Source: Romanomermis culicivorax (lineage: Eukaryota; Nematoda; Enoplea; Mermithida; Mermithidae). Taken from it: a stretch of DNA of 64,000 nucleotides. The position numbers and the translations under genes were made by a program. Under the pieces are notes generated by a model that ran no database searches, had not been told where the DNA came from, and worked only from the letters and a program-made list of their open reading frames with translations. The DNA lies in NCBI GenBank assembly GCA_963922205.1, contig CAWUHX010000219.1:434001-498000 (forward strand). Reading direction: 5' to 3'. Positions 43,401 to 62,199 of the stretch are shown one piece after another (position 1 is the stretch's first letter; each line of letters starts with the position of its first letter).

Positions 43401-44437
43401 TTACAATAACCCTGACATATCACTGACAAAATAAATTCAAGTGCTATCTTTGAGGAAGGCGTGTGCCAAATGAACGAAATATTGTGTTTTTTGCATAAAA
43501 AATTTTCTCACCACAAAGATTTATCAGCCCCTCTGTGTATATGTTAGGAAGAAGCATGTAACCAAAAATGTTGGGTGGAAATCAAATTTGAAACTGTAAT
43601 ATTTTTTACTTGTATGTATCAACTTATTTAATATCTATATAATTTAATTAGTACATTCTATTACATCTTTATGTATCGAAAGCTTTTTTGATATCCTTCA
43701 ATTTAAAATTGTTGGCTCCCCGATTTACAATTTGGCTACAGAAAATTTAGGCCTAGGAGCCATTTGGCTCCTGATTTTGAAACCAAATAAAACCTGCTGC
43801 AACATTGGTTCTTTTCGAATATGTCTTCAGTTGGGCAAGTTGTACTCTGTATCCCAAGCACCACAACTTGCCTGATGAAAAAGTCCAACTTGAATTGATG
43901 CACAAAATATTCAAATGTACATTAAAGCTTAGATTGCATTTGGATTTTTAAAAGACTGATCTGTGGTTTTTCTTGTGCTTGTTGATGATAAAAATATTAC
44001 TTTTCTATCAAACTATGTCTCATTATGAGTGAAGAATGGTTTTTTTTATTAATTGAAAGTCGATATCTCAAATTAGTATTTATTAGAGTTTTTTCAAATG
44101 TATAATATCGGAATCTATATCTGTTTTCAGAATCATATCAACACTGAATATACCATGCACAACTATTTACACTGTTAAACACAGAAGGGCTTTGGAGTAC
44201 TTTGATTCAAGTCTTTTTGGAAAAATAGCATTTGAGAAAAAGAAGATTCTCTATGTATTAGAATTACCAGAAATAGTGATAAAGTGGCATAGCACTTTAT
44301 CAAAATTTATTACAAGACGACCATTACACTTAATGCATATAAGACTTCATCATTCATCTTCTATCCAATGTAAAATGATCATGTCTTCTATGGAAATCGA
44401 GAATTCAGACGGCATATGCACTTCAGGCAACCATTGA
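31251..44437 (+). CDS. NRF-domain (nose resistant to fluoxetine) protein, partial model
   Basis: Exons at 31251-31430, 36702-36918, 36979-37071, 39593-39773, 40360-40506, 41356-41452 and 44131-44437. A possible micro-exon lies at 41867-41897. Phase agrees through the first five exons and, if the micro-exon is accepted, through the last three; the junction 40506 to 41356 does not fit and may hide another exon. The protein begins with a signal peptide and continues with the NRF N-terminal domain: spaced Cys, WPIYMLDSFGKLP (compare WALKMLDASGKPPSG), GRHTDCNSI (GxxDEC), FEGNYC and WDICAPKSC (GVCVPSSC). In known proteins (nrf-6 type) this extracellular domain precedes a multi-membrane acyltransferase-3 domain. 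No exon for that part was seen between 44.4 kb and CCT6. Confidence 0.65.
31640..32030 (-). repeat. Two diverged tRNA-Thr-like SINEs, minus strand
   Basis: On the minus strand GTGGCTCAGTTAGCACAGTT and TTGTACGCAGAAGTCC (31660-31720), and CTGTTCAGTTAGCACA with CATGCAGGAGGTC (31910-31965), repeat the head of the family at 13311-13826. They lie about 250 bp apart, again head to tail, with GGTTGTAGTGGTG-like ends. Confidence 0.6.
32058..32465 (+). repeat. Diverged dimer of the 229-bp tRNA-derived SINE
   Basis: Units 32058-32276 and 32277-32465 match 15058-15514 block by block: GTTGAG start, ACCTCAA, TTGTTG, GGTTTGGCTAAGTTGG, AACTTTTACTGAA, ACACTGGTGACCCTTG. CpG sites of the young copy are changed to TG or CA here, as expected of older copies in methylated DNA. 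Confidence 0.75.
32955..33369 (+). repeat. Direct repeat of the 33-35.5 kb cluster, copy 1
   Basis: 415 bp starting TCTCTCAAGGTC and ending AGTAATTTCATCAT. Matches 34083-34560 along its length (GTTAGAAC, CTCCATGGCTAGGCCTCGGA, TTTTAATC.GTGAAGCAT). The pair could be long terminal repeats of a small non-autonomous element or a segmental duplication. Confidence 0.75.
33670..34025 (+). repeat. Subrepeat block of the cluster, forward copy
   Basis: Contains short internal repeats (GGGCGATACAGG.GGTGTA.AAAGTAT and AAAATTCTACTT.CATGTAGA). Its reverse complement occurs at about 35090-35480. It lies between the two 33-34.5 kb direct repeats. Confidence 0.7.
34083..34560 (+). repeat. Direct repeat of the 33-35.5 kb cluster, copy 2
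   Basis: Second copy of 32955-33369, with about 60 extra bases in the middle (around 34210-34320). Confidence 0.75.
34729..35043. mobile_element. MITE-like element with ~80-bp terminal inverted repeats
   Basis: About 80 bases from 34729 (GGGAAAATTTTAAAAGGC, ATGGAATCTGATGATCTAAT) recur inverted at about 34960-35043 (ATTAGATCATTAGATTCA, GTTTTTAAAATTGTTTCC). The middle has two GTGTCCCGAAA blocks. No coding capacity, size and arms typical of a MITE; a target duplication is not clear. Confidence 0.6.
35090..35480 (-). repeat. Subrepeat block of the cluster, inverted copy
   Basis: Reverse complement of 33670-34025, with the same internal subrepeats (ACTTTCTACACCCCCTG, GAAGCTTCAGGCATAC). It carries an open frame (35055-35642) that is a consequence of the repeat and has no recognisable domain. 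Confidence 0.7.
36702..36918 (+). CDS. Gene B exon 2
   Basis: Acceptor TCTTTTTGTAG. Phase 0, open throughout, encoding about 72 residues with three Cys (VSECGRLRN, DNCFKDLD, IACSLSEFF), in the style of the N-terminal NRF region, and ending GWKKLYK before GTTAGA. The one-base overhang fits the next exon. Confidence 0.7.
36979..37071 (+). CDS. Gene B exon 3
   Basis: Acceptor TTTCTTTCAG after a 60-bp intron. It encodes GECNNGHSGREAKECN and a helix ending KDMWPIY. The last base plus two from 39593 make the Met of WPIYMLDSFGK, so the NRF signature is restored exactly across the splice, good support for both exons. Confidence 0.75.
37072..39592. other. Gene B intron 3
   Basis: Intron of about 2.5 kb. 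It holds the dispersed repeat related to 9565 (38515-38900) and otherwise only short frames. No exon was recognised. Confidence 0.4.
38515..38900 (+). repeat. Dispersed repeat (family with 9565)
   Basis: TATACCCTGGCTACCCGG, TGGTTCTTGGGAGCTCC and CTAATGCTAACTGGG parallel the blocks at 9590-9670. More CpG- and GC-rich than its flanks. Confidence 0.5.
39593..39773 (+). CDS. Gene B exon 4: NRF core
   Basis: Acceptor TTTTTTCTTAG. It encodes LDSFGKLPTDLNKLNLMAL, GRHTDCNSI and FEGNYCQVHF, the core NRF motifs. The 3' end is uncertain: the cut at 39773 gives the phase needed by the next exon but a poor donor (GTCACG). Reading on runs into a copy of the 212-bp dispersed repeat at 39877. Confidence 0.7.
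39877..39955. repeat. Fragment of the 212-bp repeat, forming an inverted repeat
   Basis: GTTGAAGGGCTTCCT at 39877 is mirrored by AGGAAGCCCTTCAAC ending at 39954. Between them lie GGCGCCGTAGCTGTCCC and TTGGCCAATGTTGGGG from the 7612 family. This is a hairpin-prone fragment just beyond gene B exon 4. Confidence 0.65.
40360..40506 (+). CDS. Gene B exon 5: NRF continuation
   Basis: Acceptor TGTCTACAG. Open frame reading NSKNCVDRMQYIQNILLATH, then a Glu/Leu-rich helix, ending GDDESC before a GTAAGG donor with a two-base overhang. Single Cys residues at both ends fit the Cys-paired NRF fold. Confidence 0.6.
41356..41452 (+). CDS. Gene B exon 6: NRF C-P-x-S-C motif
   Basis: Acceptor CTACATGCAG. 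It encodes MKWDICAPKSCNNRNMTVLF, matching the GVCVPSSC motif that ends the NRF domain, with a GTAAGA donor. Its starting phase does not match the preceding exon, so a small exon may be missing between 40506 and 41356. Confidence 0.65.
41867..41897 (+). CDS. Possible 31-bp micro-exon of gene B
   Basis: Acceptor CAATTTTTTCAG and donor GTAAAA enclose 31 bases. They read MYQSCGERN in the only phase that also connects the exons at 41356 and 44131. Support is limited to splice signals and phase. Confidence 0.3.
43137..43266 (+). repeat. 65-bp tandem duplication
   Basis: Two adjacent copies of a block beginning AATTATGC.CACTTCAACA and ending ACAGACACTTGC, about 90 percent alike, in an intron of gene B. 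Confidence 0.75.
44131..44437 (+). CDS. Gene B last visible exon
   Basis: Acceptor CTGTTTTCAG. Open frame reading IISTLNIPCTTIYTVKHRRA, then a basic stretch, ending in TGA at 44435-44437. It may be the natural end of a short protein, or a longer gene may splice out at the GTATTA after LY (about 44252). No membrane segments are present. Confidence 0.5.
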
Positions 44438-44439
44438 AA

Positions 44440-47400
44440 TTCAGGCATTTCACTACATCTGAATCACTGATGCAATAATTCGGCTCGCATGGAACCTTGA
44501 AACATATATAAAAAGTCATGTATGAAATGGAATCAATGTTTTTCACACCATACTTTGTTCGTAGTAACGTGTTTTCCAATGTCGGTGGTATTGGTCAATG
44601 GAATACTTGTAATTATATTAGCTGTAAAAAATTTTGAATTAATTAAAAGTGAAAAACTGTGTGGACTGCTTTTATTATGAGAGTCAATTTCTGTAGGGAT
44701 AACCTTGAGCAAAAAAATTGTTTCTTGTTGTTTCCGAGACCTATGATACATCTTTTACTCTGATTTCAAACCATATGAGAAGTGTAGAAAAATATTTACT
44801 ATGGAACTGTGGATGTAAGAATTTCAAAATTAGTGTTGTAGTGTGTTTCCGCCAATTTTTCAGGATTTTCTAAATAGTTTGTCGATTTTGTAAAAACGCC
44901 CGCAGGTACAAATGTGCGACCATGCCCGACCTGACCCAGCCCTATGGTTACTGTAGAAGATGAATTTTGTGAATTAAGCAGTATATATTATTGATTATTC
45001 TCGTGCTTATCATCCCTTAAATTATAATTTCCATTTCACCTGTACCTTACCAGTTGTGTTTTGATATTGGTATGATGTCATGTTTTGTGGAAGGGGCGAC
45101 TTTTAGGTAAGTTTTATAAATAAATGTTTAGTTAGAAAAGCATTTTATTTGTGTCCAAAAGTGTGTTACCTTGTCTGACTAGTTTTAGTCAGGCATTTCT
45201 TGGGACGGTAGTGTTCTGTTCTTGACTTCTCGCCCCTGAGTGAGGAGTCATTCCAAGGTTTAGACCAGGCACAGGGAAGCAATGGCGTTAAGGTTGATCC
45301 CTGGCTATCTCTCCTGCACATCAATTCCCCTTGCCCATTTTACACTCCTTCCTCCGACCTCAGGGATCAAGGAGGCAAGGAATTGTTCAGAGCCGCCCCA
45401 AACGCCCATCTTATTCTTCAAATACAACATTAGCATTTAAAAATAATTCTGTGTTACCATTCATATTTTTCACAAATTTTGAGAACATAATGCTGCTTAT
45501 AAATCTAAAGCTGATTAGTCTTTTTTTTAATTTAGTTTGATTAATATATTTAGGGAATATGAGATCAGATTTTTCAGTACAAAAAGCTTAGTTGCTCTAT
45601 CAAAAACAAAAATTTTTAACTGTTGAAAATTCATTTTTGATAATACCATCACGTGTTGCAGACTGTCATTTTAAAAAAAATGCATGAAAAGTTGATGGAA
45701 GTTTGATGCAAGAACGTGCTATCACTCATACCTGTAAGAGGTATAACCAGCTGGGGGAAAAGTGAACCCAAAATTTTGGGGCGGGCAACATTTCCAAAAT
45801 TTTGGAGAGGGGGGGAAAAGTTGAAAAAATTTCAAAAATTTACTCAAAAAGGCTAAAAAAAGCTACTTTTTTCATAATTCTTTTCAATATCTGCGGCTTT
45901 GGGGGGAGGTTGGGAATAGGGTTGATGGGGTTGTGGGTTGGGGTTCTGAAATTTGGGTATAGGGTTTGACCAAGTTGGGGTTGGGGGTGTCCCCCAACCT
46001 CCCCCCAATGACAGGTGTACTATTACTGTAAAAGATACAGCTGAGCAGAAAACTGCTAATAATTTTTTGGTGAATGTTCACTCTATTATAGTTCTATGAA
46101 AATGCACTTCAAAATCTTAAACATTGCAGAAAAATAGACATAATTTTCATATGCAAATTTTGAAAAGTTTACACCAAAAAAATGAAGGAAATTTTTTTTG
46201 TTAAAAATGCTTATTGAATTTGAAATCAACTTCCTTCAGAATTGTTTCCAAACCACAAACAAAATTTCTACTTATCCATATTGTTATAAATGCAAATGGT
46301 TCTTACAGACATTAACCCTTAAGCCTTCCTGGAAAATGAATTTGTAGGGAATAAAGTGTTTTCAGAACCATCATTTGATCATTTAATAAAATTGAACACA
46401 AAAACTTCCTAAATATTGAACATAAAAGTTTTCAGAAAACTCAATCTCATGAATGGACATACTAATTCAAAAAATTTTGATTTTGTCCATGTTTTGCATA
46501 TGGATGTTTTTCATCATTAAAAAACTGTGAAAAAGAATTTCAGGAAAAAGATTCTAACGTTGTGTAGAACTTTTCAAAGGCTTTCGATTAGTAACTTTTC
46601 ACAAAATTTGTCCAATCTGATTCTTGGAAAATTTTCTGATTCTTGGATCTTGGAAATCAATCTGATTCTTGGAAAAGAAATTTGGACAATTTTTATATTT
46701 TGTGTGTATTAGGGATACCATATACCATTTCATTTTTTACATTTTTATGCTAAACTGCACAGTGCATGAGTTTCCATTTTTGTGAAATTCCTCATTTTTT
46801 CTAGAGAAAATTACAAATTAAAAGCTTTGTGATAGTACTCATTGGTGTCATTTTAACCCATTTGATTTCATAACTCTACAATTGTAAACTTTGAAATATG
46901 AGAAAAACTCAGTAATCTGACTGGTGTTACACTAATCATTATTGCCCATGACCCTCTTTATGTAAATATTTGCATGAGTACATCACCTCTGTTTTGCTTT
47001 TTACTCTTTTTTTACATTGTCTATTTTCTTTTCTTTTCTGGTTGCATACATATTTTCTTTTTCCAACTTCATTCTTGTAATTTTTTATCAGAATCTATGG
47101 AGAGCAATTAAGATTATGACAAAGTATCACAATTATTCTACGTGTGACACTATTGTGTTCTTCACTATCTTTTTTGTGACAACTTTGCAGTGTACCAAAA
47201 ACAAAAGAGAATAAAAATAGAAAAAACAGAAGAAAATGTAGAGGAAAAAATAAGAAAAGGAGAATGAGTAAAAAGTAATCAAAAAAAATATCGGAGAAGA
47301 AACTATACTAGAAAGATGAAAGACAAAAAAAGGAATACAAGAAAAAAAATTAAACGAAAAAAGGAACAAAAACATAAAAAAGCAAGTCCAGATCCAAGAA

Positions 47401-49700
47401 CATAAATGACTTGCAATTCAGCTCATGATATCCATGTTACATGTTAAAATTTTGCCTAAATTTTCTCGGGTATTCACGACTAAAACTTGGCATGGTTTCT
47501 GGGGATTAGGACACCGTCATTACAAGCTTGAAAAAATATGAATTTGTAAATTGCCAGTCTTGAGATTTTTCACACATTTTTGGTTGAAATTGATCATTTT
47601 CAGTCAGTTGAACTTTAGCTGCAAGTGTTCATTTTGTGACGTCCTTTCTTAATGTTCTCAGAAACCTTGTTGCACCTACTGTGAAATTATGATATCAACA
47701 AACGAAGGCTTGGGTTTTTGGTATTTATAATTAAACTACTCACAAATTTAAATGGATAAGGCGATAAATGGAATGATGCAGGAGCTCGAAGGTTGAAAGG
47801 TCGACAAAATAGAAAAAACCAAAACTCTGTGGTTTGTTGTGATGAAGGCAAATTCTGATGAGAGATTCGGCTGTTCCCATATCCTGTAAATGAAGGGCAA
47901 CTTGTTTGCCACTAACCAGCAATTGTAAGGGGAGCGATTAAACTATTGCGTAATTCCAAAGAGGAGCAATTAAACTATTGCATAACTCCCAAAAACAAGC
48001 AATTCAACTATCATGTAATTCCAAGAACTCCAAAGACTGACTCTTCTCTTTTTTCTCAGTCACACATCAATTTTCTTGGGGCGTGATCAGCCCTGCTTGA
48101 GTCCAACTGGCACGTAGTTCCACTAAGTGGAAGTGCCTCTAGAGTACGGTAGCAGTATAGCACCTCCTACTTCAACGGTTTTGCCAAAAATGTTGGTTGG
48201 TTCAAAACATTGAGCCCATTAGTGTATTTTTTGAGTGAAAGTGGTTTTTTGTTTTAGAGTGTGTCGACCCTCCCATTTCTTGCGGAGTACATACATTATG
48301 AGTGCAAAAATGGTCAAAACAAAGTACTTGAAAAATAAATCTGATTTCCACCTCAGAACCCTGATTAACGAAAACCAAAGAAAGAACTAATTGGTTACAT
48401 AATTGTACATGACGAGAAAAACATGAGTGACATGAGGGACTTATGCAATAAATAAAATATATGAAAATTTACATAAAAATTATCCAAATTTTTACAACTC
48501 GGTGACAATTTTAAGCTCAAAGCCACACATTTTGTTTGAAGTGGAAAAAACAACTGGTTACTTCAATTCCAGGGAACTACTGCTCATACACATGTATTGC
48601 TGACCGTACGAGTAAAAAATGCTTATACTGACTTAGCACTAACCGCACCAGTAAAAAAATCTTATATTCAAAATTATTTGTGAACGTTTATTTGGTACAT
48701 TGCTGTACAGATCTTTTTCTTCTTGTACATAATACGTGCGCTCTGCATAAATAAACATGCAATTTCGGCTGGGAAAATTCTATTTGTAGAATTTGTGCAT
48801 GGATGTGTGGAAATGCTATTACATAAGTGCTAAAAACCTAGTTCAGTTATTTTCAAATTTGAATTTTTTAAATTAAAAAACAGTGAATTGGGGGCCAATT
48901 ACTGGGGGCGAATTTCCAGTAGGGGTGAATTCCTCAGGGGCGAATTACCAGTCGCGAATTGTGGGGGGGTGAATTAGTCAAGTCACAGTTTTAGACCCCA
49001 TGTTTCGGGTAGAAGTTGTGACTTATAGGTGAGGATTTATGGTATTTGGAATCATCATGTCGAAAAATTTCTTACCAAAGAGAAGAGCAAAAATTATGAA
49101 TAGCTTAGGCATCATAATATTATTGAAAACCAGCATTATTCACGAACCAATTAGAAAAATATTGACAACAATGAATTAAATACAAATCATATAGAACATA
49201 TTGTGCATAAAAATATTTTTTCCATCATTATCTTTCTCCACTCAGTAGTCAGGTGCCTTGCTGAGCACACAAAATGTGATAACATGATAATCATAAATAT
49301 CATGTTCACATGGGTATCACATGCTCAATAATTTTTCATTTAGGTGCAATAAAGGCCGCAAAAGGATGTGGAGAATAGCTAATGAGTTTTTCATTGAAGT
49401 GCATGTTTACATATGATAGGCAAATGTTGCAGATAACTTAATTCAGAGAAATGATGTGATGAAGCTTATTTTACAAGGCATCATGATCTGCTTTTAAAGT
49501 GCTATTTCTTTAGTAAGAGTTGAAAGCAAGTACATCATGTGGAATTATCCTCTCAATACAGCTATTCTCAAATCAGTGAAGTAAGAGAACAGATCCTCAA
49601 AACAACAAATTTTCAAAACAGTTATCTTTAGAATGGAAAAATTGAGATTGGGCAGGCTAGACGATTGGACACATGGCCCATTTGGCGCTCCTTTTTGATC
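44440..49700. other. Gap between gene B and the 49.7 kb repeats
   Basis: No exon could be supported in about 5 kb. Notable contents: a G-rich stretch with TTGGGGTTGGGGGTG (45900-46020, related to 41985-42050 and 57720-57910), a short TCTGATTCTTGGAAA repetition (46615-46680), purine-rich sequence (47200-47390) and a GGGGCGAATT repetition (48890-48975). A 60-codon minus-strand frame at 47740-47922 (SGKQVALHLQDMGTAESLI) looks protein-like but lacks any identity. Confidence 0.4.
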
Positions 49701-49714
49701 TGGTGGATGTTGGT

Positions 49715-50450
49715 TGTCACCCTGTCATATTAGGCGAAATTGGAGCCATGTCACATTGAATGAAACGTGGACAGTCATGTTGATGGGAAGAAACCCATGC
49801 TGTATTGCAAGGGAATATGGCCATGTCACTGTGAGTGACATGCTGTGACCCTGTTGGGTGGCTCACTTATTTGGTATCGGGAACCTGACCCAGCTAGTAC
49901 TGGCTATAGGAAGGCCTATAGGGTACTCTGGTGCTGTCTTGGGGTGCTGCTGTACATTAATAGGCAATGCCGCCAGGTTAGTGGTGGCAATCCCTATTTA
50001 GTGTGAAAGATGGGCAAGGTCACTGGTAGAATGAACTGATATAGGGGATCTGATTGTAAACCTAAATCCCCTTTTTAGCCCTAACCCAAAAGGGACAAGG
50101 GCTCCTCTAACTAAGGGGAATCTCAAGGGAAAACCGACCTAGGAAAAGGTTCCCCAAAATACACCCTCAACAACCCCCTGAGAAGACTTACCTAGTCCTG
50201 TTTCTCAAGTACGATTCGGGGCAAGGGCGATGGGTTCCTGTGGATGTGGGTAACAGTCCGCGAAAAGGGGAAATGGTCCACTTGGTTTGGGGTTGGGCAA
50301 CTTGGGAGGTCGGGGCCACACTCCAGTATCAGACTGATGGGTGACAGTAGTAAACCAGGCACTAAGGAGCAACAGGTGTTCTTTCTATATACGGGCTGGG
50401 CCGCAGATGCAGTGGATGCAGCAAACATGTAAATTGGGCGTGGAAACACA
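49715..50450 (+). mobile_element. TGTCAC repeat, copy 1
   Basis: Starts TGTCACCCTGTCATATTAGG and contains CTTACCTAGTCCTGTTTCTC about 480 bases in. The other two copies, at 50870-51550 and 52370-53081, are on the minus strand. The TGTCAC start is typical of LTRs, but no internal coding region lies between copies and their orientation is opposed, so they are solo LTR-like or foldback-type remnants. Confidence 0.6.
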
Positions 50451-50869
50451 AGTCAAATGCAAATATTCAAATACATTATTTAATATAAATGACGGCAGAG
50501 ACAGACTAAGTATGAAGTTGGACGTGAGCTGAAAACCCAGAGAATGAGCATGAAACTAACAGAACAGGTCCTTTTAAGGACCTCATAGGCCTACAGTATG
50601 GCCTGGGCAGAGCTTACGATGCCCAAGCTAACTTTGCAGTGGAAATCGGTGCAGAAGATGCCTATGATCACATAGAAATTTTCCAGTTCGAATACGTTAA
50701 GCATTGAGGTGAGCTTCGCTCTCCATGCTAAACATATGAACGTCTTTTAATGAGAACTCCCAAACTAATCGTCTTGTGTTGCAAAATATCCCTAGTTTTT
50801 ACTGATAAGAGGTGCACCTGATGCTCCAAATATGTCCATGAGCTCATGGAGCTTATCTGGCCTAAATTG

Positions 50870-51550
50870 TGATTAAGGGTATCATACTGCAACCCGTCGT
50901 CCCTTTGCACCAGGTCACCCCATTACCCATCTGATTGAATACTAGAGCGTTGCCCCAACCCCCGAGTTACCCATCTCCAAACCGAGTGTACCATTTCCCC
51001 CATTCGCCGACTGATATCTGAAGCCACCAGGGACCCATCGCCCTTTCTACAAATCGTATTTGAGAAGCAGGACTAGGTAAGTATTCTCAGGGAATTATTG
51101 TTGTTGAGGGTGTATTTTGGGGAACCCTTTCCTTAGTTGGTTTTCCCTTGAGTCTCCCCTCAGTTAGAGGGGCTTGTTCCCCTTGCATTAGGGCTAAAAA
51201 GGGGATTTTGGTTCACAATCGGGTCATTCCTTGAGTGACCTTGTCCATCTTTACTGAATGGGACCAGGGATTGCCACCCCTGACCTGGCCGTGTTAACCA
51301 TTACTCTACAGCAGAACCCCAGGACAGCACCATAGTACCCTATAAGCCTTCCTGTGGCCAGTACTAGCCGGGTCAGGTTCCAGAAGTAAAACACAGCGAG
51401 CCACCCAATGGGGTCACAGTGTGTCACTCACAGTGATATGGCCATATTTTTCCATCAATATGTGGCATGGATTTCTTCATCAATGTGATTGTCCCAATTT
51501 TGTTTAATGTGACATGGCTCCAATTTTAGTTAATGTGACAATACCTAATG
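50870..51550 (-). mobile_element. TGTCAC repeat, copy 2 (inverted)
   Basis: Minus-strand copy starting at 51550 with TGTCACATTAACTAAAATTG. It faces copy 1 tail to tail, with about 400 bp of partly unique sequence between. Shared blocks include GGGCGATGGGT and GGGGAAATGGT. Confidence 0.6.
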
Positions 51551-52369
51551 CAATTGCAGCACAACTAAAAATAGACTATCTCAACCATCCAAAACGATAT
51601 TAATTTACCTAATTTGCATATTGTGAGCGTTTACTCTAATACATAAATTTTTAGTATTCGCTGTATTGAGATTTGCTCTTTTGAGAATTGTCAAATGCCG
51701 CTCGATTTCTCCAACATCACGTGAAACAAATCATGTCAACACGTTATTTCTTCATGTTTTGTTTATCACGCATTCATGTTTCGTTTATTTTATTTCCGCA
51801 CATGCATTTTGTGTTTGTTTTTATATTTTTCATGCATTTCTATGTTTCGCTTTCTTTGTATTTTATTTCTTTATGCACGCGGGCTACAGTAGGCCCTCTA
51901 GCTATAAACTTCTGCCAGCCATGCTCCACGAGCACATTGCTATTTTTGGTGCATTCCATGCACCTCTTATCACCAAAAATTAGCATCGTTTTTGTTACGC
52001 AAAAACGAATAGCTAAGAAGTTTAGCTAAAGACGCTCATATGCTTAGCATAGGCACTGCAGTCGGCCTCAGTGCTAAATGCATGTGAGCGAAAAAATGTC
52101 TATGTGCTCATAGGCACCTTCTGCATCGTGTCTAGCTGCAGAAGTTAGCTTGGACGCCGAGAAACTCCGCCCAAGCTACAACTGTAGCCAAACATGTCCT
52201 TAAAAGGACATGTTTCTTTAACTTTTCGCTCACTTTTGGGTTCACCAAGTGTCCATTCGGTTGTAACTTCGCGTCTGCCGCTCCTTCAAATTTGCATATT
52301 TTTATATACACTCGTGTGCGTCCGCCGCCTTATTCTCAAATAAATTTGCATAAATTTACATCCCTTCAC

Positions 52370-53081
52370 TGCGTCGGCCGCCTATCCATCTACGGTACCC
52401 GCTGCCCATCAGTGCCAGGTGTCCGACCACCCCCGTTAGCAGAGAAACAATCGAGAGTCGCCTCCCAATAGCCGATACCCGTCGCTCAGGACTCGTGTGG
52501 ATCGCATCCCCGTTCCGTGCCAGAAGACCGAAAGTATCCAGGGACTTGCCGCCTGTTTTCGTTGAATCGCTTGAGAAACAGGACTAGGTGAGTCTTCTCA
52601 GGGGATTATTGTTATTGTGGGGTATTTTTGGGGAACCCTTCTTAAGTCGGTTTCCCAGGTTTTCCCCAGATAAGTAGGGCTCCCACCTCTCAGGTTCGGG
52701 CTAAAAAGGGACTGCCTGGTTCATAATCGGGTCCCACAAATTAGGTCATTTTACAGGTGACCCTGTCCCCACTCTCACTGAGCAGGACTCGGGGATTGTC
52801 ACACCTAACCTGGCGGCGTTGTCCATTACCCTACAGTAAGACCCCAGGACAACACCAGAGAGGACAAGCTAGGCCTCCCTATAGCCACCACTCGCCGGGT
52901 TAGGCCCCCAAGACCAACCAGGGGAGCCTGGAGGAAAATGCCAGTATCCGTCAGGAGTCACAGCCTATTACTCACTGTAATGGGATCAATCTGATATGGT
53001 TCACCATCAATGTGACTGCTAAAACACGGTTCTACCTGATGTGATACCCAAACCTCCCCAGCTCCCCCGCTAAACGTGACA
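52370..53081 (-). mobile_element. TGTCAC repeat, copy 3
   Basis: Minus-strand copy starting at 53081 with TGTCACGTTTAGCGGGG. It is richer in CpG than copies 1 and 2, hence probably younger or less methylated. Shares the AACAGGACTAGGTGAGTCTT block (52573) with the others. Confidence 0.6.
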
Positions 53082-53609
53082 GAATTTTTGTATTCAGACT
53101 CCGCTGTTTCGAGTCTCGCTGTATTGGGGACACGCCAAATATGCAAAGTTGACAAAACTACAACCTGCCAGATCGGAGCAGAAAAAAAACTTGATTTTTC
53201 TGCAGTGAATAGGGAACTTGTAGATCAAAATTTCACACATAGAGACGCAATTTTTATTTTTCGAGCCTGTATTCAAGAAAAACCGACAACCAAATCAAGA
53301 TCAAGGTTTTTTGTTTGTAGATTTTCTACATTCATTTTTTTCTTTCTATTTCGCATTTATTATTTTTATTCAATTTTTTGCGTCTATTTATTCAGAAATA
53401 TCGACAAAACATGCAAGCGGAGAAATAAAGGAAAAAACAAACAAATAACACACATTTGGAATCAAACGCTGACAATTTTTTTTTTTGTTGAACTGCTGCG
53501 TTGATCGATTTTCAACAAAACAATAAAAAAAGACGTAAATTTTTGCAACAACTTCGAAGCTTCGAGAATGATTTTTGAGGAAAATCGAAAATTTTGATTC
53601 TCCAGATTT

Positions 53610-62167
<8,558 letters not shown>

Positions 62168-62199
62168 CTAAAAAAGAGAAAAACAAGTTAAAATGATAT

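Noticed and set aside
47740..47922. 60-codon minus-strand frame with protein-like composition
   Set aside because: No recognised family, no neighbouring exon and no supporting splice signals; kept only as a note in the intergenic entry.
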